Positions 26,032-33,820 of a stretch of DNA of 36,745 bases are shown here, one piece after another (position 1 is the stretch's first letter; every line of letters starts with the position of its first letter). The DNA comes from Azospirillum sp. B4. Lineage in GTDB: Bacteria > Pseudomonadota > Alphaproteobacteria > Azospirillales > Azospirillaceae. The notes under the pieces are model-generated. The model saw only the letters and a program-made list of their open reading frames with translations, ran no database searches and was not told the origin of the DNA. Location: positions 1 to 36,745 of the forward strand of contig NZ_BACU01000503.1 of the NCBI RefSeq assembly GCF_000333275.1. The letters run 5' to 3'. The position numbers and the translations under genes are program-made.

Positions 26032-28065
26032 TCACGTCATGGTGCGCAGGCGGGTGAGGGATAACGTGTCCGTGGTCGCGCCCTCCAGCAACCGGGCGAC
26101 CTTGGCCGCCACTTCCTCGATGGCGGCGGCCTGCATGTCCGCCGATCCGCCGGCGATGTGGGGTGTCAGGAAGACGTTGGGCAAGCGGCGCAGGGGATGG
26201 CGGGGCGGCAGCGGCTCCGCCTCGTAAGTGTCCAGGCAGGCGAAGATATCGCCGCGCCGCAGCCGGTCCAGCAGGGCCTGGGGCTCGATCAGGCCGCCGC
26301 GCGCCACGTTGATCAGCACGGCGCCGGGGCGCAGGCGGTTCAGTTCGGCGGCACCCAGGGTGTGCCGGGTGGCCGGCGTCAGGCCCCGGTGCAGGCTGAC
26401 GATGTCGGCCGCCAACACCTGGTCCAGGGCGGCGGGATGGGCACCGGTCCGGTGGATGTCCGCCGCCTCCGCGTTCTCGGACCAGGCCAGGACATGCGCG
26501 CCGCAGGCCGCCAGCCGCCGGGTGAAGGCCCGGGCGTTGGTGCCCCAGCCGACCAGGCCCACGGTGGCGCCGGCCAGGTCGCGGGACCGGGGCGGGCCAC
26601 TTGAGGGGGCCAGTCGGGACCCCATCCGCCGCGCCCAGGGCAGCAATCCCATCCGGTGCAACAGGGGTTTCACCCCCCGGGCCAGGGCGCGCAGGCCGGT
26701 GGGCGGCCGCGCCACCCCCCAGCCGCCGGCGCGCATCACGGCGTGACCGTGGAAGGCGCGGCGGCGGCCCAGGATGGCTAGGCCCAGCGCGAACTCCGCC
26801 ACGCTGTCGGCGTGGGCGTCGCTGGCGTTGACCAGGGCCACCCCCCGGGCCAGGAGGTCCTCCGCGCCGAAGCGGGCCACCGACAGCCCGGCGATCCCCA
26901 CGACCCGCAGGCCGGGCAGGCGGTTTAGCACCTCTGGCGCCAGCGCCGTCGCCCCCCGGCCCAGCAGGGCGGCCACCACGTCCGGCCGGGCCCCGGTGAC
27001 CTCGTCCGGCGTGGTCAGGCGATAATCGGCCAGCAGGGGCGCCAGCGCCGCCCCCCATTGGCCTACCACCAGGATGGCGCGCCCCGGCGGCGCGCTGGCG
27101 GTTGGAGCCACCGCCGACGGGGACGGCACCGGGCCGATATGCCCGCGCTCGATCAAGGCGCATAGGTGCAGGGAGGGCGCCAGGGCGGCCAGGCTGTGCG
27201 GCGCCTCCCGCCCCGTGCGGATGGCGTCCAGGAAGGCGTCGTGCTCCAGGGCGAAGCTGGTGTCGCCGCCGGGCAAGGTGGTGCTGACGGACTGTCCGTC
27301 CGTCTGCACCGTCAGGCCGCTTTCGGTGACGGTGCAGCTCTCCCCCGCCGCGTGGAAGGCGTACTCCTCCCGCCGGCTGCCGGCGGTATTATTGCAGAGG
27401 AAGGCGCCTTGCCGGTTGCCGGGCCAGCGCATCGCGGCGGTGAAGACCTGGCCACTGGCGTATGCCGCCAGATGCTCCGGCAGGCCGCCCATCATCCAGA
27501 CCAGGGCGTCCAGGGCATGGATGCCGTTGGCGCTCAGCCAGCTGTCGGCGCCGAAGGCGGGGGGCTGGCCCGGCAGGGGCTTGTGGAACACCGCCTCCGC
27601 CGACCGCCAGCCGGCCCGGCCGGCGCGGGCCTGGGCAGCGCGCAGGCCGAGGTGGAAGCGGCGGTTGTGTCCACCCACCGCCACCAGGCCCTGTGCGCGG
27701 GCCAGGCCCGCCATGTGCAGCGCCTGGGCGGGGCTGGGGGCCACCGGCTTTTCCACGAACAGGTGCTTGCCGCGGCTCAGCGCCCTTATTCCGTATTCGT
27801 AATGAAGTTGGGCGCTGGCGTAGATGTGGACGGCGTCGATGTCGTCCCGGGTCAGGGCGGCATCGGCGTCGCCGGTGCAGGCGCCGAAGCCGAAGCGGGC
27901 CGCCGCCGCTTCCGCTCGCGCCCGGTCCAGGTCGCACACCAGGGCCAGGTCGACCAGGCCACGGTCACGCAGGCCCGCCAGAATGGGCAGGTGCACATGG
28001 GTCGCCATCGGCCCGGCGCCGATGACCAGCAGCTTCAAGGGGAGGGACGGATCACGGGGCATCAT
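26032..28065 (-). CDS. Fusion of Gfo/Idh/MocA sugar dehydrogenase with D-2-hydroxyacid dehydrogenase
   Basis: The 677-residue protein joins two complete NAD(P) enzymes. Residues 1-310 are a Gfo/Idh/MocA oxidoreductase: Rossmann motif GAGPMA at 16-21 and the EKPVA catalytic Lys at 106. A Pro/Ala/Ser linker spans about 311-328. Residues 329-677 are a D-isomer-specific 2-hydroxyacid dehydrogenase: GWGTNA at 506-511, with the catalytic set Arg589 (NVARGG), Glu617 (EAEPLP) and His636 (TPHIAGG). Both sites look intact. It could oxidise a sugar nucleotide and recycle NAD+ by reducing a 2-oxo acid in the same polypeptide; this is inference. An ECF-type promoter lies just upstream, so close that the mRNA may be leaderless. 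ATG 28062 is an alternative start. Confidence 0.9.
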   Translation of the reverse strand: MMPRDPSLPLKLLVIGAGPMATHVHLPILAGLRDRGLVDLALVCDLDRARAEAAAARFGFGACTGDADAALTRDDIDAVHIYASAQLHYEYGIRALSRGKHLFVEKPVAPSPAQALHMAGLARAQGLVAVGGHNRRFHLGLRAAQARAGRAGWRSAEAVFHKPLPGQPPAFGADSWLSANGIHALDALVWMMGGLPEHLAAYASGQVFTAAMRWPGNRQGAFLCNNTAGSRREEYAFHAAGESCTVTESGLTVQTDGQSVSTTLPGGDTSFALEHDAFLDAIRTGREAPHSLAALAPSLHLCALIERGHIGPVPSPSAVAPTASAPPGRAILVVGQWGAALAPLLADYRLTTPDEVTGARPDVVAALLGRGATALAPEVLNRLPGLRVVGIAGLSVARFGAEDLLARGVALVNASDAHADSVAEFALGLAILGRRRAFHGHAVMRAGGWGVARPPTGLRALARGVKPLLHRMGLLPWARRMGSRLAPSSGPPRSRDLAGATVGLVGWGTNARAFTRRLAACGAHVLAWSENAEAADIHRTGAHPAALDQVLAADIVSLHRGLTPATRHTLGAAELNRLRPGAVLINVARGGLIEPQALLDRLRRGDIFACLDTYEAEPLPPRHPLRRLPNVFLTPHIAGGSADMQAAAIEEVAAKVARLLEGATTDTLSLTRLRTMT

Positions 28066-28072
28066 GCCTACA

Positions 28073-28098
28073 GACGGATGCGGCGGCCCGCTTATTCC
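28073..28098 (-). promoter_or_regulatory. ECF-type promoter P3 before the fusion dehydrogenase
   Basis: On the minus strand GGAATAA (28098-28092), a 15-nt spacer ending in CATC, then CGTCTGTA from 28076. Spacing and both boxes match the sigma-gene promoter. Only 7 nt separate the CGTC from the ATG at 28065. Confidence 0.8.
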
Positions 28099-28181
28099 CC
28101 GTTGCGGGAAATATATAGTTGCGGTGCCCGACCCCGGTTTGTGCAAGGAATCCAGGACGTAACTGGGAATTCCTCATCATC

Positions 28182-29951
28182 ATGGACAAGTGTGGCGATG
28201 GATCGGGGCTGGTCCGGTCGGCCCGGGATTTCTTCCTGGATTTCTGCGCCCATGCCCAGGGTGATGGGCTGAGGGCCGCCGTGCTGATCCTTCTGGGGGC
28301 GGGCGCCGAGGGCGTGGGGCTGGCGCTGCTGGTGCCCCTGCTGGACCTTGTGACGGGCGACGGGCGCCACGGCTGGACGGCGGCGCTGACCGACTGGTTA
28401 CCTTGGCCCCAGACGGTGGACCGGCAAGCGCGCCTGGTGCCGCTGCTGGCCTGCTTCGCCCTGCTGGTGGGCCTGCGCGCCCTGGTGCTATGGCACCGTG
28501 ACGTGCTGCTGGCGCGCCTGCGCATCGGCTTCGTGGAACGGCAGCGCACCCGCCTGGTGGCGCGGCTGGTGGCGGCGCCCTGGACCACCCTGTCGGCATT
28601 GCCGCACGCCCGGATCAATCACCTGCTCAGCAGCGACATCATCCTGACCGGCGCCTGCGCCCATTTCATGCTGCAGGGTGCCGCCGCCCTGTTCCTGCTG
28701 CTGGCGCAGTGGGGCCTGGCCTGCCTGTTCTCCCTGCCGCTGGCGGTCATCACTGGCGTCCTGTTGGCGGGGGCCAGCCTGGCCCTGGCGCCGCAGCTGG
28801 CCCGGTCCCGTGAATTGGGGAGGGAGGTGGCGGACGCCAACCTGCACCTGGCCGGCAGCGGCGCGCAGTTCCTGGGCGGCCTGAAGCTGGCCATGAGCCA
28901 GAACCTGCAGCAGCGCTTCGCCGATGAGTTCAATGAAACCCTGGCCCGCCTGATGGGCCGGCAGGTGGTCCTGGCGCGGGAGCAGAGCAGGGCGCAGCTG
29001 GCCTTCACCACCCTGGCCTCGCTGGCCGGGGCCGCCGCCATCATGGTTGGTGTGTGGGGGCTTGAGGTGCCGCCCTCGGTGCTGATCGTCTTCGTCCTGT
29101 TGCTGGCGCGGATGAGCGCGCCGGCCGCGCAGTTGCTTCAGGGCGCCCAGCAGGTCGCCAACTTCCTGCCGTCGTACGAGAAGATCCGGGCGCTGGAGGC
29201 GGAGCTGGCGGGTGGCGATCCACCGCCGGCGGAGGCGCGCGCGGCCGCGTGGCCCGGCCCGTGGGACATCCGTTTCGCCGGGGTCAGCTACCGCCATCCC
29301 GGCGGCGGCCGGGGCGTCTTCGCCCTGGACCTGACGCTGGCCGCCGGCGGTTTCGTCGGCGTCACCGGGGCGTCGGGGGCGGGTAAGACCACTTTCGCCG
29401 ATCTGGCCGTGGGCCTGACCGCGCCGGATGCTGGCACCATCACCGTGGGCGGCAGCGTCCTGGCGGGGGCCGTGCGCCGGCGGTGGGCCGCCGCCATCGC
29501 CTACGCCCCGCAGGAAACCTTCCTGTTCCACGACAGCATCCGCGCCAACCTGGCGTGGGCCAGCCCCGCCGCGACGGAGGCGGAGATGCGCGAGGCCCTG
29601 CACCTGGCTGGCGCCGCCGCCCTGGTGGCGCGGCTGGAACGGGGGCTGGACGCCGTGGTGGGCGAAAAGGGCGGGCTGCTGTCGGGTGGGGAACGTCAGC
29701 GCCTGGCGCTGGCCCGGGCGCTTCTGCGCCGGCCCCCCCTGTTGGTGCTGGACGAAAGCACCAGCGCCATCGACATCGCCGGCGAGCGCGCGCTGCTGGA
29801 TCGCCTGGCCGCCCTGCCGTGGCGCCCCACCATCGTGCTGGTCGCCCACCGGCGGGAAAGCCTGGCGCTGTGCGACCGCGTCCTGGAATTCGCCGACGGC
29901 CGCCTGGTGGCCGACCACGCCGTTCAGGCGCCGGCGCAGAGGGTGCGGTAG
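28182..29951 (+). CDS. ABC exporter (membrane and ATPase domains fused)
   Basis: This 589-residue half-transporter probably works as a homodimer that flips or exports a lipid-linked glycan or similar cargo. Residues about 30-310 hold the membrane helices. The ATPase domain is at about 360-589: Walker A GASGAGKT at 396-403, Q-loop Gln444, signature LSGGE at 500-504, Walker B LLVLDE at 520-525 and the switch His556. All ATPase motifs are intact. I use ATG 28182 although its ribosome site is poor. It is divergent from the fusion dehydrogenase and overlaps the convergent gene at its 3' end by 28 bp. Cargo is inferred only from context. Confidence 0.92.
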   Translation: MDKCGDGSGLVRSARDFFLDFCAHAQGDGLRAAVLILLGAGAEGVGLALLVPLLDLVTGDGRHGWTAALTDWLPWPQTVDRQARLVPLLACFALLVGLRALVLWHRDVLLARLRIGFVERQRTRLVARLVAAPWTTLSALPHARINHLLSSDIILTGACAHFMLQGAAALFLLLAQWGLACLFSLPLAVITGVLLAGASLALAPQLARSRELGREVADANLHLAGSGAQFLGGLKLAMSQNLQQRFADEFNETLARLMGRQVVLAREQSRAQLAFTTLASLAGAAAIMVGVWGLEVPPSVLIVFVLLLARMSAPAAQLLQGAQQVANFLPSYEKIRALEAELAGGDPPPAEARAAAWPGPWDIRFAGVSYRHPGGGRGVFALDLTLAAGGFVGVTGASGAGKTTFADLAVGLTAPDAGTITVGGSVLAGAVRRRWAAAIAYAPQETFLFHDSIRANLAWASPAATEAEMREALHLAGAAALVARLERGLDAVVGEKGGLLSGGERQRLALARALLRRPPLLVLDESTSAIDIAGERALLDRLAALPWRPTIVLVAHRRESLALCDRVLEFADGRLVADHAVQAPAQRVR

Positions 29952-31372
29952 CCGGCCGCCAGCACGCCCACACGCCGGAGGCTGGCCGCCAGGTCGGGCA
30001 TCTCGGTTGCCGGTGGGCGGACAGGCCGGGGCAGGGCCGCCAGCGTGGGGACCAGCATGTCCAGGTCCGTCACCACCCGCGCGTGACCGGCCGCCGCCAG
30101 ATAACCGAAGGGACCGGCGGCATCGGCGCTGAGAAACAGGGCCGGCACGCCGAAGGGTACCGCCTCCGCCGCGACGCCGGACGCCAGCGACACAACCGCG
30201 TCCATGTGGCGCAGCAGCGCGGGCAAGGGCAGGCTGGATGCCGGCTCGATGCGCACGGCGGGACCGCGCAGGGCCAGCAGGCGGGCGTAACGCCGGTCGT
30301 CGGCCGCGCTGGCGGCCGGATGGCGGCGGATCCACCAGTGCCAGCCGGGCGGGGCGGCCTCAATGCGGTCGGCCAGCGCGTCCCACAGGGCGGCGGGGCC
30401 GGTGGTTTGCAGCGCCACCAGGATGTGACGCTCCGCCCCGCCGCCGGCCGCCTGGCGGAAACGGTCGTCCCAGGCCCGGGTGCCTGGGTCGGCGTCATCC
30501 AGGAAGGGACCCAGGCGGGGATGGCCGCCGCACAGGGCCGCGTGCCAGCGCCCATCCGCCCAGCCGTTGATGTGGTCCGCGTCCGCCCGCCCCCAGGTCC
30601 AGAACAGGGCCGGTAGGGTGGTATACCCCCGATCCGGCACGCCCGCCCAGCCATAGGCCTTGTGCCGCCCGCCCTGCGGGCAGTGCTGCACGTCCACCGA
30701 CAGAATGCCCCGCCGGCGGCAGGCCAGGGCCAGGGCTGAGCCCGCGCCGGCATACCAGGTGGTGGTGTAGGCCACCCCGGGCTGCGCCCGGTCCAGCACC
30801 CGCCCCAGCACATGGGCGGTGGCGCGCAGCACGCCCGCCCGCCGGGCCAGCGGCCCTGGCGCCAGCGACGGGGCCGGCACCCCCTGTCCCGCCAGGAAGG
30901 CGGTCGCCGCGCCGTGGTCCGGCAGATCCAGGCGCGCGCGGAACAGCGGCGCCAAGGCGCGGGCGGCCATGGTCAGGGGATCGAGCGCCAACGTGGAACG
31001 GCGCCAGGGCGCGCGCCGTCCAGGTTGCAGGTGCAGGCCGCCGGGCAGCAGCGCCAGCAGCGGCTCGCCATAACGGTCCTCCCACACGCCATCGATGCGC
31101 TCCACCGACACGCCGTCGCCCAGGAACAGGGATTCCGCCGGGTGGGCGCCCAGGGCGCCTGGCGTCTGGGCCAGGGCCTGCAGCACGCGCCGCGCGCGGG
31201 CGGAGCGGCCGGGATCGGTGGTGCCCACGTGCTGGCGATACAGGTCCAGGTACAGGTCCATGCGCGCCAGCGGCCACAGGTGGGCGTCGCCGCAGGTCCA
31301 GCGGCTGACGGCGAAGCGGTGCTCGACCTCCGCCACCAGATCCAGATACCGGGCGTGGAACGGGGTGGCCAT
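29924..31372 (-). CDS. Putative GT-B-like glycosyltransferase or surface-carbohydrate protein
   Basis: The 482-residue soluble protein has no signal peptide. I recognise no exact family, but the pattern suggests a two-domain GT-B fold: a central GVAYTTTWYAG, then VDVQHCPQGGRHKAYGWAG, like the QHG-type loop in capsule and surface-carbohydrate proteins. A C-terminal donor-site-like stretch follows (LLRHMDAVVSLASGVAAEAV, then FGVPALFLS). Its start is 6 bp after the nucleotidyltransferase stop, so the two are one operon. It is very rich in Arg, Ala and Trp. Donor and acceptor are unknown. Confidence 0.7.
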   Translation of the reverse strand: MATPFHARYLDLVAEVEHRFAVSRWTCGDAHLWPLARMDLYLDLYRQHVGTTDPGRSARARRVLQALAQTPGALGAHPAESLFLGDGVSVERIDGVWEDRYGEPLLALLPGGLHLQPGRRAPWRRSTLALDPLTMAARALAPLFRARLDLPDHGAATAFLAGQGVPAPSLAPGPLARRAGVLRATAHVLGRVLDRAQPGVAYTTTWYAGAGSALALACRRRGILSVDVQHCPQGGRHKAYGWAGVPDRGYTTLPALFWTWGRADADHINGWADGRWHAALCGGHPRLGPFLDDADPGTRAWDDRFRQAAGGGAERHILVALQTTGPAALWDALADRIEAAPPGWHWWIRRHPAASAADDRRYARLLALRGPAVRIEPASSLPLPALLRHMDAVVSLASGVAAEAVPFGVPALFLSADAAGPFGYLAAAGHARVVTDLDMLVPTLAALPRPVRPPATEMPDLAASLRRVGVLAAGYRTLCAGA

Positions 31373-31378
31373 GGCGGC

Positions 31379-32278
31379 CTAGTCCACCGCCAGTTCGTCC
31401 ATGCGGGCCCGCCATGCCGCCTCGATCCTCAGGCGCATCTCATCCCACAGGCTGTGGGACTCGGCGGTGGAACGGGTCCAGGCGCCCTTCAGCCGGTCGG
31501 TCTCGTTGAAGCGGTGGATCTTGCGCCGCGCCTCGAACCCCTCCAGCGCGCGGCCGGCGGCACCGTTCAGTAGCCATTCGCCCGCCCGCTTCAGGCCGGT
31601 GGCGTACGGGCGGCTGTCCAGGCTCTCGCCTGGGGCGCCCGCCGCGTTGGGCAGCCACTCGGCCGTCCAGGCGTTGGCCGCGCGCACGGCCTCATACACA
31701 TCGGGACCGTACAGCGGGATCATCTGGCACAGCTCCTGCGCGTCGTAGAGGCTGCGGCGGGCCAGCGGCAGGGCGGCCATGGACAGGAAGGTGTTGGGGC
31801 AGAACAGGCCCCGGCCCAACCGGGCGTCCATCAGCGCGATCAGGCGGCACAGGGCCCGCGTGCGCCACATCGTCCCGGCGTCCGTCACCAGCAGGAAGTC
31901 AACGTCGCCGTCGGGCGGGAAATTGCCGGCGGCCAGGGAGCCGGTCATCGCCACCATGCGCACATTGGGCAGGCTGGCCAGGAAGCGGGCGTAGCGGCGG
32001 GCGCGGGGCCACTGCCGGCGCGACAGCTCCCGCCGCGCGCGGCGGGTGGCGAACAGCTCCGCCCGGCCGGGCAAGGCGTAGTGGGTGCCGTCCGTCACCA
32101 GCCGCCGCGCCAGGGGGGCGCCGGACAGCGCGTGCAGCACGTCGCCCGGCGTGCACCGCACCCCATGTAGATAGCGATGGATTTCCGGGACCGTGACCGG
32201 AAAGCGGAAGACATCGCGATAGGCGACCGTGGAATAGATCGCCGTTTCCAATGCGTTCATCGCGCGGGGGCTGGTCAT
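31379..32278 (-). CDS. Winged-helix plus nucleotidyltransferase-domain protein
   Basis: In this 299-residue protein, residues 1-80 look like a winged helix (YSTVAYRDVFRFPVTVPEIH). The next part holds a Pol-beta-type nucleotidyltransferase core with Gly113-Ser114 and the metal ligands Asp125 and Asp127 (GSLAAGNFPPDGDVDFLLV). The C-terminal half is helical and ends with KIHRFNETDR. Such proteins occur in polysaccharide clusters, but their substrates are unknown. AGGA is 6 nt before the ATG at 32278. It is the first gene of a two-gene minus-strand operon and is divergent from the radical SAM gene across an AT-rich gap. Confidence 0.82.
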   Translation of the reverse strand: MTSPRAMNALETAIYSTVAYRDVFRFPVTVPEIHRYLHGVRCTPGDVLHALSGAPLARRLVTDGTHYALPGRAELFATRRARRELSRRQWPRARRYARFLASLPNVRMVAMTGSLAAGNFPPDGDVDFLLVTDAGTMWRTRALCRLIALMDARLGRGLFCPNTFLSMAALPLARRSLYDAQELCQMIPLYGPDVYEAVRAANAWTAEWLPNAAGAPGESLDSRPYATGLKRAGEWLLNGAAGRALEGFEARRKIHRFNETDRLKGAWTRSTAESHSLWDEMRLRIEAAWRARMDELAVD

Positions 32279-32401
32279 GAAATTCCTATCGCCTTGACAA
32301 TAAAGACGTTCCAGTGTTTCGATATTTATTTTAAATGGCGCGTTGTTTATTTTTAATTCTACGCCTATAGTCAGTCATCTATTCTTGATTTCCGGTGGAT
32401 C
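32279..32401. promoter_or_regulatory. AT-rich divergent intergenic region
   Basis: By my count 42 of the 120 bases at 32281-32400 are G or C (35 percent), far below the flanking genes. It contains TTGACA at 32294-32299 but no well-spaced -10 that I accept, and runs such as TATTTATTTTAAAT. It probably carries both divergent promoters and may be a silencer-type (H-NS/MucR-like) target. Confidence 0.5.
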
Positions 32402-33820
32402 ATGGCCGTCAGGCACAAGGTCGTTCTCTACAATCCCGCCGCGGTCTTCCACACCATGCCGCTGGGCCTGCTGGCCATTGGTTCCAACCTTGATCCCGCG
32501 CGCTATGAGGTGCGCATCATCGACGCGCGGATCGAGGCCGATCCCCAGGGTGCCGTGCTGCGGGCGGTGGACGGGGCCTTGTGCTTCGGCGTCACCATGC
32601 TGACGGGCCGTCCCCTGGGCGACGCGCTGGCCACGCTGCGCGCGGTAAAGCGGGCGCATCCGGGTCTCACCACCGTGGCCGGCGGCTGGCACCCTTCCCT
32701 GTTCCCGGTGGAGACGCTGGCGGAGCCCAGCATCGACATCACCGTGGCGGGGCAGGGGGAACGCACCTTCGCCGACATCGTGGAACGGCTGGCCGCCGGG
32801 GCCCGGGTGGCGGATATCCCCGGCATCGCCCATCGCGATGGCGACCGGGTGGTGCGCACCAGGCCGCGCCCCCTGGAAAGCCTGGACGCCTTCGCCCCGC
32901 CCAACTTCGACCTGATCCCGGTGGAACGGTATTTCGAGTTCAAGGGCCGGCGGCAGCTGGACTACATCGGCTCCATCGGCTGCAATTTCCGCTGCGCCTT
33001 CTGCGCCGACCCCTTCGTCTACGGCCGCGATTGGAAGGCCACGTCGGCGGCCCGCATGGGGGCGGAGATCGAGGCGCTGTGGCGTCGCTACCGCTTCACC
33101 GACCTGAACTTCCAGGACGAGACCTACTTCACCCACCGCCACCGCGTGGCCGACATCTGCGAGGAATTCCTGCGCCGGGGCCTGGACTTCACCTGGGCCG
33201 GCACCATGCGCGCCGACCAGGGCGTGCGCCTGCCGGAAGAGATCTGGCGGCTGTGCGTCCGTTCCGGCCTGCGTCGTGTGCTGGTGGGGGTGGAAACCGG
33301 CTCGCACGAGATGATGAGGCGCATCCGGAAGGACACCACCATCGACGCCATCCTGGAGACGGCGGCCAAATGCCGGCAGCATGACATCGCCGTCATCTTC
33401 TCCTTCATCGTCGGCTTTCCGGAGGAGACGGAGGAACAGGTCGAGGCCACGCTGGGCCTGATCAAGACCCTGCGGGCCATGAGCCCCCGGTTTGAGACGC
33501 CCCTGTTCTATTACAAGCCCTATCCTGGCTCCGCCCTGGCCGCCGCCGTGGCGGACCAGACGCCGCGCACCTTGGACGACTGGGCGCGGTTCGACTATGT
33601 GGCGGGTGCGGCCGGCACCTGGGTGCCACCACATCTTTACCGCCGGATCGAGCGGTTCAAGTTCTACAACAAATATGCGGCCGGCCCGGTCGCGACCGGG
33701 CGGGGCGCTGGTCGACTGCTGCGCCGGGTGGCGCGCTGGCGCATTGACCATGACGTTTACGCCGCCCCGGTGGAGAAGTTCCTGGTCCAGCATCTGCGCC
33801 CCGAGCCCTCCTTATCCTGA
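32402..33820 (+). CDS. B12-binding-domain radical SAM enzyme
   Basis: In this 472-residue protein, residues about 1-150 form a Rossmann-like B12-binding domain (YNPAAVFHTMPLGLLAIGSN, VAGGWHPSLFP, VAGQGERTF); I see no DxHxxG cobalamin ligand motif. Radical SAM cluster cysteines are 194, 198 and 201 (GCNFRCAFC). Later family segments include RVLVGVETGS and FSFIVGFPEETEEQ. Enzymes of this class often methylate unreactive carbons or phosphinates, or rearrange rings. In a polysaccharide locus it may modify a sugar or lipid carrier, which is inference. It overlaps the convergent glycosyltransferase stop by 9 bp. Confidence 0.9.
   Translation: MAVRHKVVLYNPAAVFHTMPLGLLAIGSNLDPARYEVRIIDARIEADPQGAVLRAVDGALCFGVTMLTGRPLGDALATLRAVKRAHPGLTTVAGGWHPSLFPVETLAEPSIDITVAGQGERTFADIVERLAAGARVADIPGIAHRDGDRVVRTRPRPLESLDAFAPPNFDLIPVERYFEFKGRRQLDYIGSIGCNFRCAFCADPFVYGRDWKATSAARMGAEIEALWRRYRFTDLNFQDETYFTHRHRVADICEEFLRRGLDFTWAGTMRADQGVRLPEEIWRLCVRSGLRRVLVGVETGSHEMMRRIRKDTTIDAILETAAKCRQHDIAVIFSFIVGFPEETEEQVEATLGLIKTLRAMSPRFETPLFYYKPYPGSALAAAVADQTPRTLDDWARFDYVAGAAGTWVPPHLYRRIERFKFYNKYAAGPVATGRGAGRLLRRVARWRIDHDVYAAPVEKFLVQHLRPEPSLS

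Noticed and set aside
28107..28132. GGAAATA with CGAC 15 nt later, facing the ABC exporter
   Set aside because: Both boxes deviate from the consensus and CATC is missing; too weak to add as a fifth ECF promoter.
32294..32328. TTGACA with downstream TATTTA as a sigma-70 promoter
   Set aside because: The spacing is about 23 nt, outside the normal 15-19 nt range.
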